From assembly GCF_905372115.1 (NCBI RefSeq), contig NZ_CAJPNR010000012.1, forward strand, positions 1-53,788: DNA of 53,788 nt, written 5' to 3'. Source of the stretch: an uncultured Streptococcus sp. (GTDB taxonomy: Bacteria > Bacillota > Bacilli > Lactobacillales > Streptococcaceae). Shown piece by piece: positions 1 to 8,197 of the stretch; the first letter of the stretch is position 1, and every line of letters starts with the position of its first letter. The notes below the pieces were generated by a model, which worked only from the letters and a program-made list of their open reading frames with translations, was not told the DNA's origin and made no database searches. A program made the translations under genes and the position numbers.

Positions 1-2
1 AT

Positions 3-74
3 GCGATGGAGAGAGACTTCTCTTGGGATACAGCCAGCAAGGCTTACAGTGATTTGTATCAATCACTCCTATAA
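3..74 (+). CDS. glgA: Glycogen synthase, C-terminal end only
   Basis: Reading from base 3 gives an open frame of 23 codons ending in TAA at 72-74, containing Phe-Ser-Trp-Asp and ending in Ser-Asp-Leu-Tyr-Gln-Ser-Leu-Leu. This matches the usual tail of bacterial glycogen synthases (GT5), which use ADP-glucose to extend alpha-1,4-glucan. The rest of the gene lies to the left of the window. The following gene is glycogen phosphorylase, the normal downstream neighbour in streptococcal glg operons, which supports the call. Only the last 23 residues are visible, so the assignment depends on a short tail plus context. Confidence 0.6.
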   Translation, partial: AMERDFSWDTASKAYSDLYQSLL

Positions 75-99
75 CATTTACTTTGGAATCAGTATAAGA

Positions 100-134
100 A
101 AATCCTCTCTTGCCCGATGGACAAGGGAGGATTT
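100..134 (+). other. Stem-loop between glgA and glgP
   Basis: Arms 100-107 and 127-134 (AAATCCTC/GAGGATTT) and 109-112/122-125 (CTTG/CAAG) pair around a 9-nt loop. No uridine run follows, so this looks like an attenuator or mRNA-processing stem more than a strong terminator. The 3' arm contains the GGGAGG that would serve the small GTG-start frame at 137. Confidence 0.45.
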
Positions 135-136
135 CC

Positions 137-298
137 GTGAGAATTACATTTTTATATATTATCATACTGTTTTGGAGCCCTGTTTTTAGCTTGTGGCTGA
201 AGCGAGTGCTTCCCATCTTGATTGAAAAAAGTATTCCTGCGTTTAAAAACTGTTTCCCGCTATTAAGAAAGGGAGATAACCACCCACCATGGAACTGA
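137..298 (+). CDS. Possible small membrane protein overlapping glgP start
   Basis: A GTG at 137 is preceded at ideal distance by AAGGGAGG (123-130). It opens a 53-residue frame with a hydrophobic N-terminal helix (about residues 3-20), then a Lys/Arg-containing tail, ending 10 nt inside glgP. The ribosome site is better than chance, and its sequestration in the stem at 100-134 would permit regulated translation. I do not recognise the product, and it may instead be a non-coding leader. Comparison with other strains would decide. Confidence 0.3.
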   Translation: MRITFLYIIILFWSPVFSLWLKRVLPILIEKSIPAFKNCFPLLRKGDNHPPWN

Positions 299-2685
299 CA
301 AAAGAAAGTTTTATTCGAGATTTTAAGGATATTCTACATGAAAGACAGCTGATTAAGGTTGCTGATGCGACTTCAGTGGAGCTTTTTCAGGCTCTGGCCA
401 GCACTGTCCGTAAGTATATCACGCCCCTGTGGCTGGAGCGCCGTAATCAGTTGATTGAGCAGCAGCAAAAGACAGCTTATTATTTTTCTATCGAGTTTCT
501 TCCAGGACGCATGTTGGAAACCAATCTGCTCAACCTAGGTATCCTCGATACAGTCAAGGAAGGCTTTGCTGATTTGGGCGTTGACTTTGAGGATGTTAAG
601 AATGCTGAGTATGACATGGCCTTGGGAAATGGCGGCCTGGGCCGCTTGGCGGCTGCCTTCATGGACTCGCTGGCAACCACTGGCTATCCAGGATTTGGAA
701 ATGGGATTCGCTATCGCTATGGCCTCTTTAAGCAACGCATCGTAGATGGCTATCAGGTAGAAATTCCTGATGCTTGGTTTGGCAGTCTGGGCAATGTCTG
801 GGAAACCCGTAAGGACCATGATATTGTTGATGTCAAAATCTTCGGAAATGTTTCCCTCCATGCCAATGAAAAGGGCCGGATTGTGCCACTTTATGAGAAT
901 TCCAAAATCCTGCGGGCGGTTCCTTACGATGTGCCGCAGATTGGCTTTGGCAATGACACTGTCAACAATCTCCGGCTTTGGGATGTTGAAATCCCAGAAG
1001 AGCATGAACTGGATTATCCGACCATTGAAGCTCGTCGCCGGGTGCAAGATATCACTGCTATTCTCTATCCAGACGACTCTAGCTACGAAGGAAAAGAGCT
1101 GCGCTTGATCCAGGAATACTTCATGACCAGTGCAGGTCTGCAGACCATTATCAAATCCTACCTCAAGCAAGGTCGTCCGCTCAAGGATATTCATGAGAAG
1201 GTCTCAGTCCATATCAACGATACCCACCCAGCGGTTGCACCGGCTGAATTTATGCGTCTCTTGGTGGATGAGTACGACCTGGAATGGGCAGATGCTTGGA
1301 ATGCTACGGTTAAAACCATGAGCTATACCAACCATACCATTTTGTCAGAAGCTTTGGAAAAATGGGATGCAGAGCTCTTTAAGAATGTCATGCCGCGGGT
1401 TTATCAGATTATCCTAGAAATTGACAATCGCTATGTAGCTGAAATGGCTGGACGTGGCCTTGATCCGCAAGTCATCGAAAACACTCGGATTGTCAAGGAC
1501 AATCAAATCCACATGGCTCACTTGGCTATTATTGGCGGTCATTCAATCAATGGTGTGGCCAAACTCCACACCGAATTGCTCAAAGAAGACACTTTGCGTG
1601 ATTTCTATAGCATTTACCCAGAGAAGTTTAATAACAAGACCAATGGCATTGTTCAGCGCCGCTGGCTGCAGATTGCGGACCAGCCTTTGTCAGCTGAGAT
1701 TGATAAGCTGATTGGTAAGGAGTGGAGGAGAGATATCCATGAACTGCGCAAGCTCTTGGAATTCAAGGATGATCAGCAAGTGCTGGGCGATTTTTATCGG
1801 GTTAAGCAAGAAGCCAAGGCTCGTCTGGCTGACTTCATCAAGGAATCAATAGGAGTAGAAGTTTCTACAGAAGCCATCTTTGATGTCCAGGTGAAACGCC
1901 TCCATGCCTACAAGCGTCAGCTGCTCAACCTGCTTCATATCATCAAGCTTTACTGGGACCTCAAGGACAATCCTGATAAGGATATGGTGCCGCGCGTCTT
2001 TATCTTTGGTGCCAAGGCTGCTCCGGGCTATCACTTTGCCAAGTCTGTTATAAAGCTGATCAATGAAGTAGCCAATCTGGTCAACAAGGATGAAAGCCTG
2101 CAAGGCAAACTAAAGGTTGTTTTCCTAGAAAACTACCGGGTCAGCCTGGCCGAGCTCATCATTCCAGCTGCGGATGTATCAGAGCAGATTTCCCTGGCTT
2201 CCAAGGAAGCTTCTGGTACTTCCAACATGAAGTTCATGATGACAGGTGCCATTACCCTAGCCACTCTGGACGGAGCCAATATCGAAATCAAGGACGAAGT
2301 CGGTGACGACAACATTGTCATCTTCGGGATGGACAAGGACCAAGTTTACGAGCATTATGCCCGCCATGATTACTACTCACGCGGTGTCTATGAGAGCAAT
2401 CCAGACATTCGCCGAGTGGTCGATACCTTTGTCAATGGTACCATTCCAAACGTCCGTGAAGAAGGCTCTGAAATCTACGAGGCCCTCATCACCCACAATG
2501 ACGAATATTTCCTCTTGGAAGACTTCCATGCCTATGTAGAAGCTCAAGAGAAGATTGATGCTCTCTATCGTGACAAAGAAAAATGGGCCCGCATGAGCTT
2601 GATTAACATTGCTACATCAGACAAGTTTACTTCAGATGATACCATTGAACAATATGCCAAGGAAATCTGGAATTTGGAGAAATAA
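289..2685 (+). CDS. glgP: Glycogen/maltodextrin phosphorylase
   Basis: A GT35 alpha-glucan phosphorylase: it splits alpha-1,4-glucan with phosphate to glucose-1-phosphate in the cytoplasm, using pyridoxal phosphate. The 798-residue length equals that of E. coli MalP (about 797). Visible signatures are the glycine-rich NGGLGRLAAAF stretch near residue 110 and the PLP-binding motif EASGTSNMKFMMTGA, with the Schiff-base lysine at about K648. The start has GGGAG 11-15 nt upstream. It follows glgA, so glycogen turnover is the likely role; sequence alone does not separate GlgP from MalP specificity. A terminator hairpin follows immediately. Confidence 0.95.
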   Translation: MELTKESFIRDFKDILHERQLIKVADATSVELFQALASTVRKYITPLWLERRNQLIEQQQKTAYYFSIEFLPGRMLETNLLNLGILDTVKEGFADLGVDFEDVKNAEYDMALGNGGLGRLAAAFMDSLATTGYPGFGNGIRYRYGLFKQRIVDGYQVEIPDAWFGSLGNVWETRKDHDIVDVKIFGNVSLHANEKGRIVPLYENSKILRAVPYDVPQIGFGNDTVNNLRLWDVEIPEEHELDYPTIEARRRVQDITAILYPDDSSYEGKELRLIQEYFMTSAGLQTIIKSYLKQGRPLKDIHEKVSVHINDTHPAVAPAEFMRLLVDEYDLEWADAWNATVKTMSYTNHTILSEALEKWDAELFKNVMPRVYQIILEIDNRYVAEMAGRGLDPQVIENTRIVKDNQIHMAHLAIIGGHSINGVAKLHTELLKEDTLRDFYSIYPEKFNNKTNGIVQRRWLQIADQPLSAEIDKLIGKEWRRDIHELRKLLEFKDDQQVLGDFYRVKQEAKARLADFIKESIGVEVSTEAIFDVQVKRLHAYKRQLLNLLHIIKLYWDLKDNPDKDMVPRVFIFGAKAAPGYHFAKSVIKLINEVANLVNKDESLQGKLKVVFLENYRVSLAELIIPAADVSEQISLASKEASGTSNMKFMMTGAITLATLDGANIEIKDEVGDDNIVIFGMDKDQVYEHYARHDYYSRGVYESNPDIRRVVDTFVNGTIPNVREEGSEIYEALITHNDEYFLLEDFHAYVEAQEKIDALYRDKEKWARMSLINIATSDKFTSDDTIEQYAKEIWNLEK

Positions 2686-2709
2686 TACTCTTCAGAAAAC
2701 ATGAACAAT

Positions 2710-2741
2710 AAGAGATTGGGGCCTGGATCTCAGTCTCTTTT
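2710..2741 (+). terminator. Terminator after glgP
   Basis: An 11-bp stem (2710-2720 with 2729-2739, including G-U pairs) has a short loop and is followed by a T run at 2738-2741, just after the glgP stop. Confidence 0.6.
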
Positions 2742-2771
2742 GCTATCCATCTACCATCTTGTCTAGAAATG

Positions 2772-2780
2772 TGCTATAGT
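2772..2780 (+). promoter_or_regulatory. Extended -10 promoter for PAP2 gene
   Basis: TG at 2772-2773 and TATAGT at 2775-2780 form an extended -10. No convincing -35 lies at 17 bp. The start codon of the PAP2 gene is 47 nt downstream. Confidence 0.4.
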
Positions 2781-2827
2781 AGAGAAAGCATGAGAGTCCA
2801 ACTTTTAGAAAAGCAGGGTAAGCAAGC

Positions 2828-3328
2828 ATGAAAGACTACACCATTTTTTATCAACAATTAACAACTCCTTTTCGCAGTCGTCCTCAGTGGCTGAAAGGGC
2901 TGGTTTACTTCAATCGGGGAATGACCCTGTTTATACCTATTGTTTATGGTCTCGTTTTAATCAGTGCTTTTCTGACGGAAGGCTGGAAAGGATTGCTTAC
3001 TTTTTTCTTCTTACCAGCCATTGGATTTGGCCTGTTGTCAGCTATTCGTAAACGACTGAATCAAGCACGCCCTTACGAAAAATGGGCTATTCAGCCCTTG
3101 CTGGCCAAGGATACATCAGGCAAATCCATGCCCAGCCGCCATGTTTTTTCGGCGACAGTGATTTCCGTGTGCTTGCTCTACTTTTTCTGGTTGCCAGGGA
3201 TTCTCTGCCTCTTGCTTTCAGCAGGGCTGGCCGTAGTGCGCGTAATTGGCGGAGTGCACTATCCAAAGGATGTGCTGGTCGGCTATCTTTGCGGCATTTT
3301 CTGGGGAGCTTTACTCTTTTTATTATAA
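2828..3328 (+). CDS. PAP2-family membrane phosphatase
   Basis: A type 2 phosphatidic-acid phosphatase superfamily protein of 166 residues with about five hydrophobic segments. The three PAP2 signatures are present: KRLNQARP near residues 75-82, PSRH at 102-105, and RVIGGVHYPKD with R138 and H144. Bacterial relatives dephosphorylate undecaprenyl pyrophosphate or phosphatidylglycerol-phosphate at the outer face of the membrane; substrate cannot be told from sequence. It stands alone between a terminator and the manA promoter. The start ATG follows AGGGTAAG. Confidence 0.85.
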   Translation: MKDYTIFYQQLTTPFRSRPQWLKGLVYFNRGMTLFIPIVYGLVLISAFLTEGWKGLLTFFFLPAIGFGLLSAIRKRLNQARPYEKWAIQPLLAKDTSGKSMPSRHVFSATVISVCLLYFFWLPGILCLLLSAGLAVVRVIGGVHYPKDVLVGYLCGIFWGALLFLL

Positions 3329-3350
3329 AGGACCTGTTTTCAGCAGAGAG

Positions 3351-3380
3351 TAGACAAAGAACCTCCAGCTATATTATAAT
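3351..3380 (+). promoter_or_regulatory. Promoter for manA
   Basis: TAGACA at 3351-3356, an 18-bp spacer and TATAAT at 3375-3380. The leader then carries a small CAAGGA/TCCTTG hairpin before the SD AAGGAG. Confidence 0.55.
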
Positions 3381-3453
3381 AGAAGCAGCAACAACCGTTT
3401 CGACACCAAGGATTATTCCTTGCTGGATCTAAAAAATATTTAAGGAGAAAACT

Positions 3454-4395
3454 ATGTCAGAACCATTATTTCTACAGTCTGTGATGCAGGAGAAGATTTG
3501 GGGCGGCACCAAGCTGCGCGATGTCTTTGGCTATGAGATTCCCAGCGACCATGTAGGAGAGTACTGGGCTATCTCGGCTCATCCCAATGGTGTGTCAACC
3601 GTCAAGAACGGACGATTTGCCGGCCAGAAGTTAGATGCGCTTTATGCCAAGCACCGTGAGCTCTTTGGCAATCGCCCAGAGCCAGTCTTTCCGCTTTTGA
3701 CGAAGATTTTAGATGCCAATGACTGGCTCAGTGTTCAGGTCCATCCTGATGATGCCTATGGACTAGAGCACGAAGGGGAGCTTGGTAAGACTGAATGCTG
3801 GTATGTCATTGCTGCAGACGAAGGAGCAGAGATTATCTATGGTCACAATGCCAAGAGCAAGGAAGAGCTGCGCCAGCAGATTGAGAGCAAGGACTGGGAC
3901 CATCTCCTGACCAAAATCCCAGTAAAAGCTGGTGATTTCTTCTATGTACCAAGTGGCACCATGCATGCCATAGGCTCAGGTATTCTGATTTTGGAGACTC
4001 AGCAGTCCAGTGACACAACCTACCGTGTCTATGACTTTGATCGCAAGGACGATGCTGGCAATCTTCGTGAGTTGCATTTGGAGCAGTCAATTGATGTTCT
4101 GACTATCGGTGAGCCTGCTAATAGCCATCCTGTTACCATTCAGGCAGATAGTTTGACTTCAACTCTTTTGGTGGCCAATGACTTCTTTGCAGTTTACAAG
4201 TGGGATATTGCTGGTTCAGTTAATTTTAAAAAGACAGCAGACTATAGCTTGGTCAGCGTCTTGGAAGGTGTCGGTGAGCTAGAAGTTGATGGAGCTGTCT
4301 ACCCACTCGAAAAAGGAGAGCATTTCATCCTGCCTAGCGATGTCACAGAATGGACCTTGTCTGGGGATTTGCAGCTGATTGTCAGCCATCCATAA
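3454..4395 (+). CDS. manA: Mannose-6-phosphate isomerase, class I
   Basis: Interconverts mannose-6-phosphate and fructose-6-phosphate, so mannose arriving through a PTS enters glycolysis and GDP-mannose synthesis can be fed. It is 313 residues, typical of Firmicute type I enzymes. The zinc site is visible: Q95-V-H97 in SVQVHPDD, E114 in GKTECWYV, and H171 in VPSGTMHAIG. The C-terminal third is a second cupin-like segment. ATG at 3454 is preceded by AAGGAG. It has its own promoter and terminator, so it is probably monocistronic. Confidence 0.93.
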   Translation: MSEPLFLQSVMQEKIWGGTKLRDVFGYEIPSDHVGEYWAISAHPNGVSTVKNGRFAGQKLDALYAKHRELFGNRPEPVFPLLTKILDANDWLSVQVHPDDAYGLEHEGELGKTECWYVIAADEGAEIIYGHNAKSKEELRQQIESKDWDHLLTKIPVKAGDFFYVPSGTMHAIGSGILILETQQSSDTTYRVYDFDRKDDAGNLRELHLEQSIDVLTIGEPANSHPVTIQADSLTSTLLVANDFFAVYKWDIAGSVNFKKTADYSLVSVLEGVGELEVDGAVYPLEKGEHFILPSDVTEWTLSGDLQLIVSHP

Positions 4396-4408
4396 TCGTA
4401 GAAAAATC

Positions 4409-4437
4409 AAGAGCAAATAATCATTTTGCTCTTTTTT
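4409..4437 (+). terminator. Terminator after manA
   Basis: Perfect 9-bp stem AAGAGCAAA/TTTGCTCTT (4409-4417 with 4425-4433) followed by a T run to 4437. Confidence 0.8.
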
Positions 4438-4593
4438 CTTTTAAAAATATAGGAAATAAGTAAAATTCTAGCTAGTTTCTTCTTATTTACATAGCAGAAT
4501 AGTTTGTATGTTGATAATTATTTAATTGATTTTGGTAAAAAATTTTATATAACAAAAGAAAAAAACAAAAAACGCTTACAATTGTGTAAAAGA

Positions 4594-4622
4594 TTGACTA
4601 TTCGATATTTTAGGAGTAAACT
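4594..4622 (+). promoter_or_regulatory. Probable promoter of the ATP synthase operon
   Basis: TTGACT at 4594-4599, 17-bp spacer, TAAACT at 4617-4622, 38 nt before atpE. An AT-rich tract and an inverted repeat TTACA-N4-TGTAA (4576-4589) lie directly upstream. The rest of the 264-nt gap after manA holds only its terminator and AT-rich DNA. Confidence 0.45.
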
Positions 4623-4659
4623 AAGGAAGTAAATTTTAAAATATAAAGGAGAAGTCATC

Positions 4660-4860
4660 ATGAATTTAACATATTTAGGACTTTGTTTGGCCTGCTTGGG
4701 CGTATCAATTGCTGAAGGTATGATTATGAGTAATCTATTTAAGGCAGCAGCTCGTCAACCAGAAATTATCGGTCAATTGCGAAGCCTCCTAATCTTGGGA
4801 GTAGCCTTTGTTGAAGGTACTTTCTTTGTAACGCTGGCTATGTCCTTTGTTATCAAATGA
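4660..4860 (+). CDS. atpE: F1Fo ATP synthase subunit c
   Basis: A 66-residue proteolipid with two transmembrane helices around the polar loop ARQPE (residues 31-35). The proton-binding carboxylate is E52 in VAFVEGTFF; a second acidic residue, E19, sits in helix 1, as in other streptococcal c subunits. Its oligomeric ring carries protons through the membrane. It is the first gene of the operon; the c-a-b order is the streptococcal arrangement. In fermenting streptococci the enzyme runs mainly as a proton-extruding ATPase for pH homeostasis. Confidence 0.95.
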   Translation: MNLTYLGLCLACLGVSIAEGMIMSNLFKAAARQPEIIGQLRSLLILGVAFVEGTFFVTLAMSFVIK

Positions 4861-4895
4861 GAAAGGATTCTCTTTAGAAAAGGGGGTGTCATCTG

Positions 4896-5612
4896 TTGGA
4901 AGAAAGTATCAATCCAACTATCAATGTAGGTCCAGTGACCTTTGATTTGACCCTGCTGGCCATGACTCTGCTGACGGTGCTTGTAACTTTTGGACTTGTT
5001 TATTGGGCAAGTCGAAAGATGACGATTAAGCCGTCAAGAAAGCAGAATGCTTTGGAATATATCTATGACTTTGTCATAGATTTTACCAAGGGAAACGTTG
5101 GCGAGCATTATATGAAGAATTACTCGCTTTTTCTATTCTCCCTCTTTCTTTTCGTAGCTGTGGCGAATAACTTGGGATTAATGGCTAAGGTTCAGACAAC
5201 CAATGGTTTCAATCTCTGGACATCGCCGACAGCCAATCTCGCCTTTGACTTGGGCTTCTCTCTTTTAGTGACGGTATTCTGTCATGTAGAAGGAATCCGT
5301 CGTCAAGGAATAAAAGGATATCTAAAAGGTTTTGTGACTCCAGGTATCATGACACCCATGAATATCTTGGAAGAATTTACCAATTTTGCTTCGCTAGCCT
5401 TGCGGATTTATGGGAATATTTTTGCAGGTGAAGTATTGGCTGGTTTGCTCTTGACTTGGGCACATCAAGCAGCGTATTGGTATCCGATTGCCTTTATTAT
5501 GAACATGGTTTGGACTGGTTTTTCCATCTTTATTTCCTGTATCCAAGCCTATGTTTTTACCATGCTAACATCTATGTATCTTGGTAAAAAGATTAATGGT
5601 GAGGTAGAATAA
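4896..5612 (+). CDS. atpB: F1Fo ATP synthase subunit a
   Basis: Membrane subunit a, 238 residues with five to six helices, forming the proton half-channels against the c ring. The essential arginine is R170 in LALRIYGNIFAGE. The start is TTG at 4896, preceded by AGGGGGTG at 4881-4888; no ATG lies near, and TTG starts for this gene are common in streptococci. It lies 35 nt after atpE. The C-terminal helix region is where optochin-resistance substitutions map in pneumococcus. Confidence 0.95.
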   Translation: MEESINPTINVGPVTFDLTLLAMTLLTVLVTFGLVYWASRKMTIKPSRKQNALEYIYDFVIDFTKGNVGEHYMKNYSLFLFSLFLFVAVANNLGLMAKVQTTNGFNLWTSPTANLAFDLGFSLLVTVFCHVEGIRRQGIKGYLKGFVTPGIMTPMNILEEFTNFASLALRIYGNIFAGEVLAGLLLTWAHQAAYWYPIAFIMNMVWTGFSIFISCIQAYVFTMLTSMYLGKKINGEVE

Positions 5613-5630
5613 AAAGAAAGGATAGATAAA

Positions 5631-6125
5631 ATGAATATAACCGTAGGTGAAATTATTGGCAACTTTATCTTGATTGCCGGCTCCTTTCTTCTTTTAGTAT
5701 TTCTCATTAAGAAGTTTGCTTGGGGCAATATTATCGGGATTTTAGATCAGCGTGCTCAAAAGATTTCAGACGATATTGACGGTGCGGAATCGGCCCGTAA
5801 GAAAGCTGAAGACTTGGCGCAAAAGCGCGAGGAAGCTCTGGCAGGTAGTCGGGTCGAAGCAGTTTCTATCGTTGAGACTGCTAAGGAGACAGCTGAGAAG
5901 AATAAGGCTGGAATCCTAGCTAATGCAGCAGAAGAAGCAGGGCGCTTGAAGGCTAAAGCCAATCAGGAAATTGCCCAAAACAAGGCAGAGGCTATGAGCA
6001 GCATCAAAGGAGAAGTGGCTGACTTGACAGTGACTCTGGCTAGTAAGATTCTGAGCCAGGAGCTGGATAAGGAAGCTCAGAGCGAGCTCATTGATCGCTA
6101 TATCAAACAGTTAGGAGATGCCTGA
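5631..6125 (+). CDS. atpF: F1Fo ATP synthase subunit b
   Basis: Peripheral stalk subunit of 164 residues: one N-terminal membrane helix (about 8-27) followed by a long charged Ala/Lys/Glu-rich coiled coil that dimerises and links Fo to the delta subunit. It starts after AAAGGATAG; the stop TGA overlaps the atpH ATG by one base, indicating translational coupling. Confidence 0.94.
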   Translation: MNITVGEIIGNFILIAGSFLLLVFLIKKFAWGNIIGILDQRAQKISDDIDGAESARKKAEDLAQKREEALAGSRVEAVSIVETAKETAEKNKAGILANAAEEAGRLKAKANQEIAQNKAEAMSSIKGEVADLTVTLASKILSQELDKEAQSELIDRYIKQLGDA

Positions 6126-6661
6126 TGGATAAGAAGCAATATGCAATCATTGAGAAATATGCTTTGCCTTTTGTTCAGACGGTCTTTGAAAAAGGTCAGC
6201 AAGAAGATGTTTTTGAAAAACTGAGTCAGATTAAGGCTGTTTTCGCGGAGACCGGCCTTGCTGACTTTTTGTCACATATCGGCATCAGTGACCATGAGAA
6301 AGAAAAGAGTCTGCGGCTCTTTCAAAACTCAGGCTCCCAGCTGCTTGATAATCTGATTGAAATTGTCATTCTCAATCATCGTGAGGACCTCTTTTATGAG
6401 ATTGTGCTGGAGAGTCAGCACCAGCTTGAAAAGATCAGCAATGAGTTTGAGGTGACGCTACGCTCTGTTCAGCCTTTGACAGCCAGTCAGAAGGAGAAGA
6501 TTCGGCCGATTATTGAGCAGAAGATGGGGCTAAAAGTCCGAGCGCTCAAGGAAGAATTGGATAGCAGCTTGATTGGCGGCTTTGTCATCTCTGCCAATAA
6601 CAAAACGATTGATGCAAGCATCAAACGTCAATTGCAAGTCGTAAAAGAAAAATTGAAATAG
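6125..6661 (+). CDS. atpH: F1Fo ATP synthase subunit delta
   Basis: Delta subunit (OSCP family) of 178 residues, which clamps the b-subunit stalk to the top of the alpha3beta3 head. The C-terminal part holds the conserved ...LIGGFVISANNKTIDAS... segment ending in a short basic tail. Start coupled to atpF by a 1-nt overlap, 15 nt before atpA. Confidence 0.94.
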   Translation: MDKKQYAIIEKYALPFVQTVFEKGQQEDVFEKLSQIKAVFAETGLADFLSHIGISDHEKEKSLRLFQNSGSQLLDNLIEIVILNHREDLFYEIVLESQHQLEKISNEFEVTLRSVQPLTASQKEKIRPIIEQKMGLKVRALKEELDSSLIGGFVISANNKTIDASIKRQLQVVKEKLK

Positions 6662-6676
6662 AAAGTGGTGTGAATT

Positions 6677-8182
6677 TTGGCGATTAACGCACAAGAAATC
6701 AGCGCTTTAATTAAGCAACAAATTGAAAATTTCCAGCCAAATTTTGACGTCACAGAAACAGGGGTCGTCACTTATATTGGTGATGGAATTGCGCGCGCTC
6801 ATGGACTGGATAAGGCTATGAGCGGAGAGCTCTTAATCTTTGAAAATGGCTCTTATGGTATGGCGCAAAATCTAGAGTCAACCGATGTTGGGATTATCAT
6901 CTTGGGAGACTTTACAGACATTCGTGAGGGAGATACCATTCGCCGGACTGGCAAAATCATGGAAGTTCCTGTGGGAGATGCCTTGATTGGGCGGGTTGTT
7001 GATCCGCTGGGTCGTCCTGTTGATGGACTTGGTGACATTGTCACGGATAAGACACGCCCGGTTGAAACACCTGCTCCGGGTGTCATGCAGCGTAAGTCAG
7101 TATCTGAGCCTTTACAGACAGGTCTCAAGGCAATTGATGCCTTGGTTCCGATTGGCCGTGGCCAACGGGAGCTGATTATCGGGGACCGTCAGACTGGGAA
7201 GACAACCATTGCTATTGATGCCATCCTGAACCAGAAAGGTCAGGATATGATTTGTATCTATGTGGCAATTGGTCAGAAAGAATCTACAGTCCGTACACAG
7301 GTAGAAACGCTGCGTCAGTATGGTGCTTTGGACTATACGATTGTAGTGACAGCCTCTGCTTCACAGCCGTCGCCTTTACTTTTCTTGGCGCCTTATGCTG
7401 GTGTAGCGATGGCAGAAGAGTTTATGTACAATGGCAAGCATGTTTTGATTGTCTATGATGACTTGTCCAAGCAGGCTGTAGCCTACCGTGAATTGTCCCT
7501 CCTGCTCCGTCGTCCGCCAGGCCGTGAGGCCTTTCCTGGAGATGTTTTCTATCTGCATAGCCGTCTCTTGGAGCGTTCAGCCAAGGTTTCTGATGAGCTG
7601 GGCGGCGGTTCGATTACAGCTCTGCCATTTATTGAAACGCAGGCAGGAGACATTTCGGCCTATATCGCGACCAACGTGATTTCAATCACTGACGGACAAA
7701 TTTTCCTCAGCGACAGCTTGTTCAATGCTGGGGTACGTCCGGCCATTGATGCAGGTTCTTCTGTATCACGGGTTGGGGGCTCAGCCCAAATCAAGGCTAT
7801 GAAGAAAGTAGCTGGAACCCTGCGTATCGACCTGGCTTCTTATAGGGAGCTTGAGGCCTTTACTAAGTTTGGTAGTGATTTGGATGCGGCAACGCAGGCC
7901 AAGCTCAATCGTGGCCGCAGGACTGTAGAAGTCTTGAAGCAGCCGATTCACGAGCCGTTGCCGGTTGAAAAGCAGGTGGTGATTCTCTATGCTTTGACCC
8001 ATGGTTTCCTAGACAGTGTGCCAGTAGACGATATTCTGCGCTTTGAGTCAGAATTATTTGCCTATTTTGATGCACATCAAGAAAGCATTTATGAAACCAT
8101 TCGGACAACGAAAGACCTTCCAAGTGAGGAAGTCTTGAATGCTGCCATTACTGAGTTTATAGATCAGTCTAGCTTCAAATAA
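6677..8182 (+). CDS. atpA: F1Fo ATP synthase subunit alpha
   Basis: Non-catalytic nucleotide-binding F1 subunit, 501 residues. Walker A is GDRQTGKT at 169-176, with the beta-barrel domain before it and the conserved alpha/beta signature PAIDAGSSVSRVGG near residue 355. The start is TTG at 6677 (A-I-N-A-Q-E-I-S follows), preceded by a weak GAAAGTGGTG. Part of the atpEBFHAGDC operon. Confidence 0.97.
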   Translation: MAINAQEISALIKQQIENFQPNFDVTETGVVTYIGDGIARAHGLDKAMSGELLIFENGSYGMAQNLESTDVGIIILGDFTDIREGDTIRRTGKIMEVPVGDALIGRVVDPLGRPVDGLGDIVTDKTRPVETPAPGVMQRKSVSEPLQTGLKAIDALVPIGRGQRELIIGDRQTGKTTIAIDAILNQKGQDMICIYVAIGQKESTVRTQVETLRQYGALDYTIVVTASASQPSPLLFLAPYAGVAMAEEFMYNGKHVLIVYDDLSKQAVAYRELSLLLRRPPGREAFPGDVFYLHSRLLERSAKVSDELGGGSITALPFIETQAGDISAYIATNVISITDGQIFLSDSLFNAGVRPAIDAGSSVSRVGGSAQIKAMKKVAGTLRIDLASYRELEAFTKFGSDLDAATQAKLNRGRRTVEVLKQPIHEPLPVEKQVVILYALTHGFLDSVPVDDILRFESELFAYFDAHQESIYETIRTTKDLPSEEVLNAAITEFIDQSSFK

Positions 8183-8197
8183 GAATCGAGGTGTCAG

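Noticed and set aside
535..1194. 219-codon minus-strand frame inside glgP
   Set aside because: Fully antisense to a well-conserved enzyme, without SD or recognisable motifs.
4576..4589. TTACA-N4-TGTAA before atpE as another BlaI-type operator
   Set aside because: The spacing between half-sites is 4 rather than 2, and it lacks the AGAAT extension shared by the four real sites.
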